The notes under the pieces: generated by a model
The model's database searches: none
What the model saw: only the letters and a program-made list of their open reading frames with translations
Told to the model about the DNA's origin: nothing
DNA from: Eubacteriales bacterium
Lineage (GTDB): Bacteria > Bacillota > Clostridia > Lachnospirales > Lachnospiraceae
Reading direction: 5' to 3'
NCBI GenBank assembly: GCA_030524745.1
Contig: JAUNGC010000002.1
Coordinates: forward strand, 62,001-126,000
Length of the DNA stretch: 64,000 bases
In this document: positions 26,365 through 34,597 of the stretch, one piece after another
How positions within the stretch are numbered: the first letter of the stretch is position 1
Layout: every line of letters starts with the position of its first letter
Position numbers and translations under genes: made by a program

Positions 26365-27568
26365 AATCCGGAAGGATTTTCCGCTTCTGAAAAAAAGTGA
26401 TCTAATCTATCTGGACAATGCGGCCACGGCCCAGAAGCCCGCGTGTGTGTTGGCGGCGGAGCGGGAATTTTATGAAAACTGCAACGCCAATCCGCTCCGG
26501 GGACTGTATGAACTGAGTGAAGCGGCCACGCAGCGGTATGAAGAGGCGCGGCGCACCCTGCAGCGTTTCATCCATGCCGAAAGCCCGGAGGAGATCATTT
26601 TTACCAGAAATGCAACGGAAGGTCTCAACCTGATCGCCTATAGCTGGGGCGCAGCGGAGTTGAAGGCGGGAGATGAGATTTTAGTCAGCATTATGGAGCA
26701 CCACAGCAATCTGCTCCCCTGGCAGCAGGCGGCCCGGCGGACGGGGGCGGCGCTTCGTTTTCTGGAATGTACGAAGGACGGAGAACTGACGCCGCAAATG
26801 GTGAAAGAAGCGTTGACAGAGCGCACGAAGCTTCTGGCCATTACGCAGGTTTCCAATGTTCTGGGATGGGAAAATGAACTTGCCAAAATTGCAAAACTCT
26901 GTCATGAGAACGGGACGGTGATAGTCGCGGACGGCGCCCAGAGCGTGGCGCATTTTGCGGTGGATGTACAGGAAATGGATGTGGACTTTTTTGCCTTTTC
27001 CGGCCATAAGATGCTGGGTCCCATGGGAATCGGCGTTCTTTACGGAAAAAAGGAATTGCTGGAAAAAATGCCGCCTTTTTTAACCGGCGGGGAAATGATC
27101 GAGTCCGTCAGCCGGACGGGAGCGGTCTTTGCAGCGCTGCCCCATAAGTTTGAAGCGGGAACCGTGAACGCAGCCGGGGCCGTGGCCTTGGCGGAAGCGG
27201 CGCGGTATCTGGAAGGGATCGGCTTTGAGAAGATACAGGAGAGGGAGAACGCTCTGACAGCGCTGGCGATGGAAGAACTGGAAAAAATTCCGGAAATTCA
27301 TGTACTGGGTGTAAAAGAGGCCCGAAAGCATTACGGGATTCTCTCCTTTACGGTGGACGGCGTGCATCCGCATGATGTGGCGTCGATTCTGGATGCGGAC
27401 AAAATTGCGGTCCGGGCGGGCCATCATTGCGCGCAGCCTCTGCTGCAATATCTGGGCAGGCCCTCCGTTACCCGGGCGAGTCTGGCGTTTTATAATACGG
27501 AGGAAGAGATTTTGCGTTTTGCGGAAAGTATAAAACAAATCAGGAGGAAAATGGGATATGGGGCATAA
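26351..27568 (+). CDS. sufS: cysteine desulfurase SufS
   Basis: 405-residue class V PLP enzyme that takes sulfur from cysteine for Fe-S clusters. N-terminal IYLDNAATAQKP, PLP-binding FSGHKMLGPMGIGVLYGK (the Lys forms the aldimine) and the active-site Cys in IAVRAGHHCAQPLLQ are all present. The start is ATG 26351, inside the end of sufD, with GGAGG-type sequence just upstream. It overlaps sufU by 11 bases. Confidence 0.95.
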   Translation: MNVNEIRKDFPLLKKSDLIYLDNAATAQKPACVLAAEREFYENCNANPLRGLYELSEAATQRYEEARRTLQRFIHAESPEEIIFTRNATEGLNLIAYSWGAAELKAGDEILVSIMEHHSNLLPWQQAARRTGAALRFLECTKDGELTPQMVKEALTERTKLLAITQVSNVLGWENELAKIAKLCHENGTVIVADGAQSVAHFAVDVQEMDVDFFAFSGHKMLGPMGIGVLYGKKELLEKMPPFLTGGEMIESVSRTGAVFAALPHKFEAGTVNAAGAVALAEAARYLEGIGFEKIQERENALTALAMEELEKIPEIHVLGVKEARKHYGILSFTVDGVHPHDVASILDADKIAVRAGHHCAQPLLQYLGRPSVTRASLAFYNTEEEILRFAESIKQIRRKMGYGA

Positions 27569-27983
27569 CACGTTTTATCACGAAATCCTGACAGACCACA
27601 ATCTGCATCCGGGACACAAGCATGAACTGGAGCATGCAAATCTGGCGCTGGAGGGCGTCAATCCCAGTTGCGGGGACGATATCTGGTTAAAGCTTTTGGT
27701 GGAGGACGGCAAAATCGTGTCCGGCGCTTTTACAGGGGACGGCTGCGCCATTTCCCAGGCGTCTGCGGACATGATGCTGGATCTGGTGATCGGGAAAACC
27801 AGAGAAGAAGCGCTGCGGCTTTCCGATATCTTTCTGCGCATGATCCAGGGGAAGGCGTCAGCGGAAGAAGTGGAAGAACTGGAAGAAGCGGGCGTCCTGC
27901 AGGACATTTCCCATATGCCCGCCCGGGTGAAGTGCGCGGTGCTGGGATGGCATACGCTGGAAGAAATGCTGAAAAGGGATTGA
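27558..27983 (+). CDS. sufU: zinc-dependent sulfurtransferase SufU
   Basis: 141 residues. The metal and sulfur ligands of SufU are in place: Cys in NPSCGDD with its Asp, Cys in TGDGCAISQASADMM and Cys in ARVKCAVLGWHTL. In Gram-positives SufU accepts sulfur from SufS and hands it to SufB. Last gene of the operon; its TGA stop lies inside the -35 element of the next promoter. Confidence 0.95.
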   Translation: MGHNTFYHEILTDHNLHPGHKHELEHANLALEGVNPSCGDDIWLKLLVEDGKIVSGAFTGDGCAISQASADMMLDLVIGKTREEALRLSDIFLRMIQGKASAEEVEELEEAGVLQDISHMPARVKCAVLGWHTLEEMLKRD

Positions 27984-28033
27984 CAAACAGCGAGAGGTTA
28001 TATATAATTAACGATAGTTAGAGATATCTAACA
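27980..28033 (+). promoter_or_regulatory. consensus promoter with AGTTAG-N6-CTAACA box at the end of sufU
   Basis: TTGACA (27980-27985), 17 bases, TATAAT (28003-28008), then AGTTAG AGATAT CTAACA (28016-28033). The -35 overlaps the sufU stop codon. Confidence 0.8.
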
Positions 28034-28079
28034 CATACCACATACGAATCGAAAGGGAACCTGAAGGGGTTCCTTTTTG
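28015..28079 (+). ncRNA. candidate ~65-nt RNA between box promoter and terminator
   Basis: The consensus promoter at 27980-28008 is followed, about 45 bases after the expected start, by a terminator: GGAACC / GGTTCC (28056-28073) with A-U extension and five T. No ORF fits between. The product would be a short RNA whose 5' end carries the box itself as a hairpin. It could also be a leftover promoter whose gene has been lost. Confidence 0.45.
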
Positions 28080-28158
28080 ATTGTGGGTCGGATAGATATG
28101 GTTGCGCGCGTTTCCGTTTTTCAGCAGAGAAAGGGAAACGTGAGTAAGCTTTTTGCAT

Positions 28159-28208
28159 AAATCCCGGATTTATTCGGATTGCCCGGATAAGCCGGGATTT
28201 CTTATAAT
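28159..28208 (+). promoter_or_regulatory. hairpin and -10 element upstream of the ceramidase-like gene
   Basis: Perfect arms AAATCCCGG / CCGGGATTT (28159-28200) run into TATAAT (28203-28208), with a poor -35 (TTGCCC). It may combine an upstream transcript end with the promoter of the gene at 28256. Confidence 0.4.
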
Positions 28209-28255
28209 GAATAAAATGGAGTTATTTTATATAAGGGGAAGAGGAGGAAAAACAG

Positions 28256-29623
28256 ATGTTAAAAGTAGGAGCTTCCAGGGTTTGCATGAATCCGCCGGCG
28301 GATTTGTTTCCGACGCCGGATCACCGCAATTTTGAAGGGATGTATAACGACATGTTCTGTCGGGCGATCGCCGTTGAGCAGGGGGAGAGCAGATTGCTGT
28401 TTGTGACCTGGGAAACGGAACGGGTGCCCTATATCCCGGATCTGACGGCGCAGATCGCGCGGGCGGCCGGATATCCGGAGGAAGCGGTCGTTCTGGCGGC
28501 GACGGATAATCACACTTCCATTTCGGATCATCATGTGGGTAACGGAGCGGAGCAACTCACGCCCGAAGTGGAGCGGATGCGCAGTCGCTGGATGGAAACA
28601 GAGGTCCGGGTGGGAATTGAGGCCGCCGTAACGGCGGTAAAAGATCTGCGTCCTGCCAGATATGGCTACGGAGAAGGGGAGAGTTATATCAATACCAATA
28701 TCAATTTACAGACGCCTTACGGTTTCTGGGTGGAATCGCCCAACCCGAAAGGATTTTCCGATAAGACGCTGGCGGTGATAAAGTTTGTGGACGAGCAGGA
28801 CGGGAAACTGATCGCCGCGCTGGTCAATTATCCCACGCCCGCGATTATGGGCTTTCTGGCGCGGGATTTTGACCATAAGCGGAAATGCTCCGGCAACTTC
28901 TGCGGAATTGCCTGCAGGTTTGCAGAGCAGTATTACGGTCAGGATGCCGTGGTGATGTGGACCTACGGGGCGGGCGGCAATCAGGGGCTGATCCATCATG
29001 TGGGCAGTCTGCGTTATGAGTATCCGGACGGCTATACGACTCAGGTTCCCTATCCGGACGGCATTGTGTTCATGCAGATGGAAAGTCTGGGAAGAATTCA
29101 TGGAGCGGATATTGTGGAATGTTTAAACAATATTACCCGTTACAGCCAAAGAATGCCGGTCCGCATTGCGGCGAAGAGCGTCATGCTGCCCACCCGCAGA
29201 CGCGTGGAGACCGGAAACGGGAATCCGCCCTTCCGCATGGGCGGGACAGGGCTGCGCCCGGCGGACATTCCTTACGGACAGGTGGGACCGGTTCCGAAGC
29301 CGCCGCTGACGGAGCCTGACCCGGAGCATCCGGCTGAATTGAAAATGGGCGTTATTCTTTTGGGAGATATCGCCATTGTGACGGTAAATGTGGAACTGTA
29401 TGCGGAAATCGGGAGGGCCATCAAGGAAGCGTCCCCCTATAAAAAGACGTTCGTGCTGACGGCGGAAAAGGATTTCGACAAAGTGATCTGCGTGGTGGAT
29501 AAAAGTTCCGTGAACGCGGAAGTGTTCAACGCATACAGCCCGATCATGGTAATTCCGGGCAGTTCGGACGAATTGATTGTAAACTGCGCGCTGGAACTTT
29601 TGGATCAGGCGCTGGATGCATGA
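28256..29623 (+). CDS. neutral/alkaline ceramidase-like protein
   Basis: 455 residues without a signal peptide. It begins MLKVGASRVCMNPPADLFPT and contains LAATDNHTSISDHHVGNGA and MWTYGAGGNQG, resembling the N-terminal hydrolase domain of the neutral ceramidase family (zinc-dependent amidases; the H-containing segments would bind metal). Bacterial relatives of this intracellular type have no proven substrate. AGAGGAGG precedes the ATG. The aminotransferase begins 21 bases after it, so it may act on an amide in the same pathway as the aminotransferase and aminopeptidase. Confidence 0.65.
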   Translation: MLKVGASRVCMNPPADLFPTPDHRNFEGMYNDMFCRAIAVEQGESRLLFVTWETERVPYIPDLTAQIARAAGYPEEAVVLAATDNHTSISDHHVGNGAEQLTPEVERMRSRWMETEVRVGIEAAVTAVKDLRPARYGYGEGESYINTNINLQTPYGFWVESPNPKGFSDKTLAVIKFVDEQDGKLIAALVNYPTPAIMGFLARDFDHKRKCSGNFCGIACRFAEQYYGQDAVVMWTYGAGGNQGLIHHVGSLRYEYPDGYTTQVPYPDGIVFMQMESLGRIHGADIVECLNNITRYSQRMPVRIAAKSVMLPTRRRVETGNGNPPFRMGGTGLRPADIPYGQVGPVPKPPLTEPDPEHPAELKMGVILLGDIAIVTVNVELYAEIGRAIKEASPYKKTFVLTAEKDFDKVICVVDKSSVNAEVFNAYSPIMVIPGSSDELIVNCALELLDQALDA

Positions 29624-29644
29624 AGGCAGAAAGGAAAGAGAAAA

Positions 29645-30841
29645 ATGTACGATTTTGATCTTGTAACGGACAGAAAAAATACGGGGTGCGTCAAGTGGGA
29701 TACCCTGGGCAGGCGGTTCGGCCGGGACGGACTGATGGCTTACTGGATTGCGGATATGGATTTTCCGGCTGCGCCGTGTATTACGGAAGCGCTGCAGAAG
29801 AGGGCGGAGCATCCCGTTTATGGCTATTCCTTTCCGCAAAGAGGGTATAAACAGGCGATCTGCGACTGGTATAAGCGGCGTCATGGCATGGAAGTGAAGC
29901 CGGATTGGATTCTGCCGGGAGCAAATACCGTCACTTCCCTGACGGTGGCCTTGCAGGCGGTAACGAGACCCGGAGAGAAATGCTTGGCGCTGACGCCCGC
30001 CTATGATCCCTTTTTTGACGCGGTGCGATTGAGCGGACGGGAACTTGTGACGTTGGAATTGAAGGAGAATGACCGCCGGTATGAACTGGATTTTGCGGAA
30101 TTTGAAAAAGCCTTAAAGGGAGGCGTGCGCTGTCTGATTCTCTGCAATCCCAATAACCCCGGCGGAAAAGTATGGACGGGCGAAGAACTGGAAAGGATCG
30201 CGCAGTTATGCGAAAGATATCAGGTCTTTATTTTGTCGGATGACGTACACTGCGACTGGGTATTTGCGCCAAACCGCTATGTGCCCATTACGACGTTTGA
30301 GGATGCGGCGGAAAGAACTGTGATCTTTACTGCGCCCAGCAAAACCTTCAATCTGGCGGGAATCGGAAACTGCAATCTGATCGTTCCAGGGGAAGAACTG
30401 CGGGAACGGATACAGAAGGCGCTGACGGGAATGTTTATCCGGGGCAGCAATACCTTCGCTTATGCGGCCGTGGAAGCGGCCTATGAGAAGGCGGCGCCCT
30501 GGCTGGAGGAAGTGAAGGAATATGTGTGGAAAAATGCGGAATATGCGGGAGAATATCTGGCTCTGCATGCCCCGGGACTGCGCATGTTCGATCAGCAGAG
30601 CACCTTCATGATATGGATAGACTGCCGCAGCGTGGAAACAGACGGCAAAAAGATCTGCCGGACGCTGGCAGAGGAGTACGGAATCGTTGTAAATGACGGC
30701 GGCGCATACGGCGCAGGCGGCGACGGATTTATCCGGCTGAATATCGCGTGTCCCCGCGTTTTGCTGGAAATTGCGCTGCAGGCGCTGGCAGACTGGTATG
30801 TTGACAGGACCGGAAACCCGGAAGGAAAGGAAGTTGAGTGA
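29645..30841 (+). CDS. PLP-dependent aminotransferase / C-S lyase of the MalY-PatB type
   Basis: 398 residues, fold-type I PLP enzyme. AYWIADMDFPAAPCITEALQ, YGYSFPQRGYKQAICDWYKR and LCNPNNPGGKVWTGEELERI are typical of MalY/PatB; the PLP lysine is in TAPSKTFNLAGIGN, and RLNIACPR holds the substrate-binding Arg. Members cleave cystathionine or cysteine, or transaminate; the exact reaction is unresolved. GAAAGGAAAG precedes the ATG; the aminopeptidase gene overlaps its stop. Confidence 0.86.
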   Translation: MYDFDLVTDRKNTGCVKWDTLGRRFGRDGLMAYWIADMDFPAAPCITEALQKRAEHPVYGYSFPQRGYKQAICDWYKRRHGMEVKPDWILPGANTVTSLTVALQAVTRPGEKCLALTPAYDPFFDAVRLSGRELVTLELKENDRRYELDFAEFEKALKGGVRCLILCNPNNPGGKVWTGEELERIAQLCERYQVFILSDDVHCDWVFAPNRYVPITTFEDAAERTVIFTAPSKTFNLAGIGNCNLIVPGEELRERIQKALTGMFIRGSNTFAYAAVEAAYEKAAPWLEEVKEYVWKNAEYAGEYLALHAPGLRMFDQQSTFMIWIDCRSVETDGKKICRTLAEEYGIVVNDGGAYGAGGDGFIRLNIACPRVLLEIALQALADWYVDRTGNPEGKEVE

Positions 30842-32028
30842 TGGAAATTACAGAAGGCATGCATCGGTATGCGGAAGTGCTGGTGAAGATAGGATTGGAT
30901 TTAAAAGAGGGACAGGCGGTATGTATAGAAGCGCCTGTGGAGCAGAGTGCGTTTGCTGCGGTGCTGGCAGAAGAAGCTTATCGGGCCGGCGCCGGAAGAT
31001 GTGAAATTTTGTGGCAGTGCGGCGGCACAGACCGGGTTAAAATGCTGTTTGGCGAGACGCCGCTTTATGACTGCAATGCATTGGCGGCGGAATTCTGCGC
31101 TTCTTTGGGGGCGGGATATATCCGGTTGGAAAGTCCGGATCTGGGAGCCTTTGAAGGAATTGCGCCGGACAAAATTGCAAAAAGGGCGAGGGAGAGCGCG
31201 GCCATACGCGGTGTTTTTCGGAAAAAAGCCTTTTTGGCGGGGCAGACGGCAGCCTGTGTGCCGTCCCAAAAGTGGGCGGATCTGGTCTATCCGGATCTGC
31301 CGGAGGGCGACAGAATGAACGCCCTGTGGCAGGCAGTGCTTGTCTGTGCGCGCTGCGATCAGTCTGATCCGGTGGGGGCTTGGAAGCGCTATCTGGCAGA
31401 TACGGCCAGGCGGAAACGCATGCTGGATGAAAAGCGTTACCGGCGCTTTCATTTCTGCAGCGCAAAAACCGATCTGACGATCTGTCCGGCAGAGGGAGAA
31501 ATGTGGCGGGGAAGCTGCATTCCGATGAAGGACCGGGTTCCGGTGCCCAATATCCCGACGGAAGAAATCTTTCTTGCGCCGTCCAAATATCAGGTGAACG
31601 GACATGTGGTATCCACAAAGCCGCTGAATTATCAGGGACAGTTGATCGAAGGAATCTCGCTGACCTTCCGGGACGGCAGGATCGTGGACTTTGGCGCGCA
31701 AAAAGGGGAAGAACTGTTGAAAGAAATCATTGAGACCGACGAGGGATCGCATTATCTGGGGGAAATGGCGCTGGTGGATCAGGCGTCCGGCGTGGCAAGA
31801 CAGAACCGCATTTTTTATACGACCCTTTATGATGAAAATGCGTCCTGTCACCTCGCCATCGGAAACGCGATCTGTCAGATTCAGGACCCGGAAGAAAAAG
31901 AAAGACGGGGATACAATATTTCCGCCGTACATGTGGACTTTATGATCGGAAGCGACGATATGTGCGTGCGCGGGCAGAGAGAAAACGGGGAATGGGAAGA
32001 TATCTTTGTGAATGGTCATTGGGTATAA
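30841..32028 (+). CDS. M29 family (AmpS-type) aminopeptidase
   Basis: 395 residues. Metal ligands of family M29 are present: the Glu of NIPTEEIFLAPSKYQVNG, the Glu of LGEMALVDQ, the His of DENASCHLAIGNAI and the His/Asp of HVDFMIGSDDM. It should be a cytosolic co-catalytic metallopeptidase removing N-terminal residues. ATG 30841 overlaps the upstream stop (TGATG); the GTG one codon earlier is an alternative. GGAAGGAAAGG lies upstream. Confidence 0.9.
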   Translation: MEITEGMHRYAEVLVKIGLDLKEGQAVCIEAPVEQSAFAAVLAEEAYRAGAGRCEILWQCGGTDRVKMLFGETPLYDCNALAAEFCASLGAGYIRLESPDLGAFEGIAPDKIAKRARESAAIRGVFRKKAFLAGQTAACVPSQKWADLVYPDLPEGDRMNALWQAVLVCARCDQSDPVGAWKRYLADTARRKRMLDEKRYRRFHFCSAKTDLTICPAEGEMWRGSCIPMKDRVPVPNIPTEEIFLAPSKYQVNGHVVSTKPLNYQGQLIEGISLTFRDGRIVDFGAQKGEELLKEIIETDEGSHYLGEMALVDQASGVARQNRIFYTTLYDENASCHLAIGNAICQIQDPEEKERRGYNISAVHVDFMIGSDDMCVRGQRENGEWEDIFVNGHWV

Positions 32029-32108
32029 CTACCAGCGCCGCGCTTTCTTTACTAAATTTGGTATCTATGGTAAAATAAAATACATAGCATTGGGACAGGA
32101 GTGGGCGA

Positions 32109-33026
32109 ATGGACATCAATTATATGAAGAGTTTTATGACGATCATAGAATGCGGAGATTTTCAAAAAGCGGCGGATCAGTTGGAAACTTCCCGTTCTGA
32201 GATTCTCAGGCATATTTCCAAAATTGAAGAAGAACTTGGAACGCCGCTCTTTAAGCAGGATGCGGAAGCGCTGGAATTGACAAAGTGCGGGGAGTTGTTT
32301 AGGAGCGCTTCTGAGCGTATATTGAATCTTTGGGAGCAGGGGTTCAAGTCGCTGGGAGATTTTTATTTCCAGGGGAAAACGCAGTTGGCGGTCGGCTCCA
32401 TCTCTGTGATGGTGCCCTATCGCATTACGGATATGATATTTGAATTTCAAAAGGAACATCCGGAAATTAATTTGCATGTTTTTTCAGAAAATGATCAGAT
32501 TCTGAAAGAAAAATTAAAGCAAAGGCAGATTGAACTGGCCTTTTTACATGGAAAAGTGAGTGAGGACGAGGCTTTTGAAAGTCTGTTGTATTATCAGGAC
32601 AGCGGCTGTGTGCTGCTTCCGCAGCAGCATCCGCTGGCAAACAGGGCGGTCATTTCCATCCGGGATCTGGCAAACGAGCAGTTTTTGCTTCTGCCGGAAA
32701 AAACGGGGATTCATCAGGAGTTTATGCGGATTTGCCGGGAGTCGGGCGTGAGTCCGAAAATTGCGGGGATTTTTCGGAATTCATCCAGTATTTTTGATCT
32801 GGTATCGAAAAGCTGCGGCGTGGGATTTCTGATGCGCGCTTCCGCGGCCGCGCAGCTACAGGATGGCGTCGTCTTAAAAAGGCTGGCTGAAAAGAGCGTG
32901 ATAAATATTTATCTGTCCCGATACAGGGAAGTGAAAATGTCGGCGGCGGCGCGCCTTTTCTGGGCATATATCAGGGAACGAAGAGAAACGGAACAGCAGG
33001 AGAAAGATCCGGAGGAAGAAACGTGA
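32109..33026 (+). CDS. LysR family transcriptional regulator
   Basis: 305 residues. An N-terminal winged helix-turn-helix (about 1-60; FMTIIECGDFQKAADQLETS, RSEILRHISKIEEELGTPLF) is joined to a periplasmic-binding-like effector domain (about 90-290). It overlaps a second LysR gene by 4 bases, an unusual tandem. Its target is not evident; the neighbouring peptidase/aminotransferase unit or the MATE gene are candidates. Confidence 0.9.
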   Translation: MDINYMKSFMTIIECGDFQKAADQLETSRSEILRHISKIEEELGTPLFKQDAEALELTKCGELFRSASERILNLWEQGFKSLGDFYFQGKTQLAVGSISVMVPYRITDMIFEFQKEHPEINLHVFSENDQILKEKLKQRQIELAFLHGKVSEDEAFESLLYYQDSGCVLLPQQHPLANRAVISIRDLANEQFLLLPEKTGIHQEFMRICRESGVSPKIAGIFRNSSSIFDLVSKSCGVGFLMRASAAAQLQDGVVLKRLAEKSVINIYLSRYREVKMSAAARLFWAYIRERRETEQQEKDPEEET

Positions 33027-33913
33027 AAATAGAATGCCTTAAAGAGATTATAACGCTTGAAAAACTGGGCAATTTTCTGGAAGCGGCCGACAGCCTTTAT
33101 ATGTCCCAGTCTTCCCTGTCCAGACATGTGCAAAGGGCGGAAAACGAACTGGGAATTTCCCTGTTTGACCGGACAACCCGAAAACTGACGGTCAGCGACG
33201 AGGGAATGATATGGATGCCCTATATGAAGGAAATCGTGTCGGTGTATGATGAATTCATGAAAAATTTAGGGCTGCAGGTTCATGAAAATCCCGTGGAACT
33301 TGTGATCGGTCATTCCCTGCAGGCGCTGGCGCCTTATAAAATTACCGCGCTGCTGGGAAAGTTTGAACAGGAATGCGCAGATATCCGGATCGTTTCTTTT
33401 GAAACAATAAGAGAAGAGAATGGCTTTGAAAACAATTTTGATTTCGCTTTCGTTCGGGAAATCAAAGGGAAAGAAGCGCCCGGTTTTCACCGCCTGTGCA
33501 TCGACGAAGACATGTTGGTGGCGATACTGCCCAAGGACCATCCTCTTGCGGGGGCGGAACAGGTTACATTGGAACAACTGAAGTATGAAGAATTTGTGCT
33601 CACAGAGAAAAAACGTTTTTTAAGCAACCTGTGTCTGAGCGAGTTCGAAAAGGCGGGATTTGATCCGAATGTGGTTTACTCCGGCATTCACGGCCGGAAT
33701 CTGATCGACATGCTGATCGAGGAAAAGTGCTGTTCGCTGCTCTTAAAAAAGGCGGCGCAATATTTGTACGGCGATTTTGTGGCGGTTGTGGACCTGGTCC
33801 CCAGAATTCCGATTCAGATCAACCTGATCTGGCCAAAAAGGCCGCTGAATGATCCGGCGCTGCGCTTTGTGCAGTTTGCGGAAAACTTTTTTGGAAGGAA
33901 GAGAGAGGAATGA
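33023..33913 (+). CDS. LysR family transcriptional regulator (second of a tandem)
   Basis: 296 residues, GTG start overlapping the previous stop (GTGA). The helix-turn-helix reads LGNFLEAADSLYMSQSSLSR and RAENELGISLFDRTTRKLTV, closer to the LysR consensus than its neighbour. The effector domain spans about 90-290. Tandem, translationally coupled LysR proteins could form a heteromeric regulator; this is inference. Confidence 0.9.
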   Translation: MKIECLKEIITLEKLGNFLEAADSLYMSQSSLSRHVQRAENELGISLFDRTTRKLTVSDEGMIWMPYMKEIVSVYDEFMKNLGLQVHENPVELVIGHSLQALAPYKITALLGKFEQECADIRIVSFETIREENGFENNFDFAFVREIKGKEAPGFHRLCIDEDMLVAILPKDHPLAGAEQVTLEQLKYEEFVLTEKKRFLSNLCLSEFEKAGFDPNVVYSGIHGRNLIDMLIEEKCCSLLLKKAAQYLYGDFVAVVDLVPRIPIQINLIWPKRPLNDPALRFVQFAENFFGRKREE

Positions 33914-34407
33914 ACGGGGAAAATGTGATGAAGATGAGCGCGGGGGGAAGCGACCCGAAACAGGAGCAGGAACGGGAACTGATCCGTAAAAAGCGGATCA
34001 TGAATATTTGTGTATTTATCATTTTTATTATCGTTTCTATGATCTACTATTCGATAGCGGGAGGCAGTCAGGTAGTTCTTTCCGTACAGGAAACTTCTCT
34101 TCTGATAGAGGTCCCGAAAAAAAGCGCATATGAAGTGGAATATGCGGAAATCCGTTCCATGACGCTCAGGGACGCGCCGGAATGCGGGGACGTGGTGGAA
34201 GGAGGAACGGCCGGAAAATGCAACTACGGCCTATGGCAGAATGAACAATGGGGAACTTATGAGTGTTATATCCTGACGAATGTGGATAACTGTATTGTGC
34301 TGGAAACGGACCGCGGAATCGTGGCTTTTAATTTTGAAAGCGAGGAAGCGACGGAGTCGTTTTATGAAGCCTTTCAGGAAAAAATAGGAATGCTGCAGGC
34401 GGATTGA
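33910..34407 (+). CDS. single-pass membrane protein of unknown function
   Basis: 165 residues. A basic segment (ELIRKKRIMN) precedes one hydrophobic helix (about 31-50, ICVFIIFIIVSMIYYSIAG); the rest is predicted outside or as a beta-rich domain ending in VLETDRGIVAFNFESEEATE, which recalls bacterial PH-like domains. It starts inside the LysR stop codon (ATGA), so it belongs to the tandem LysR unit. Not otherwise recognised. Confidence 0.65.
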   Translation: MNGENVMKMSAGGSDPKQEQERELIRKKRIMNICVFIIFIIVSMIYYSIAGGSQVVLSVQETSLLIEVPKKSAYEVEYAEIRSMTLRDAPECGDVVEGGTAGKCNYGLWQNEQWGTYECYILTNVDNCIVLETDRGIVAFNFESEEATESFYEAFQEKIGMLQAD

Positions 34408-34410
34408 TGA

Positions 34411-34453
34411 AAAAGAACCGGATTGTCAAAGATGACGGTCAAGGTTCTTTTTT
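34411..34453 (+). terminator. intrinsic terminator after the LysR unit
   Basis: AAAAGAACC / GGTTCTTTT with an inner TGTCA-AAGA-TGACG hairpin, then T-run. Confidence 0.75.
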
Positions 34454-34597
34454 TGATGCCAAAACTGGAAATTTTTACAGAGGAATGGAACGGCAAAATT
34501 AATATGTGCATAAATAGTGACGAAAAGTGGATTGATCAAAATGTTAAAATTGTGTAATTTAAGGTCAGAAAACAGAAATGAAAGCAAGAGGTAAGAA

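Noticed and set aside
30901..32019. A 372-codon open frame antisense to the M29 aminopeptidase
   Set aside because: The sense frame has all M29 metal ligands. The antisense translation is rich in His/Arg/Phe and shows no motif.
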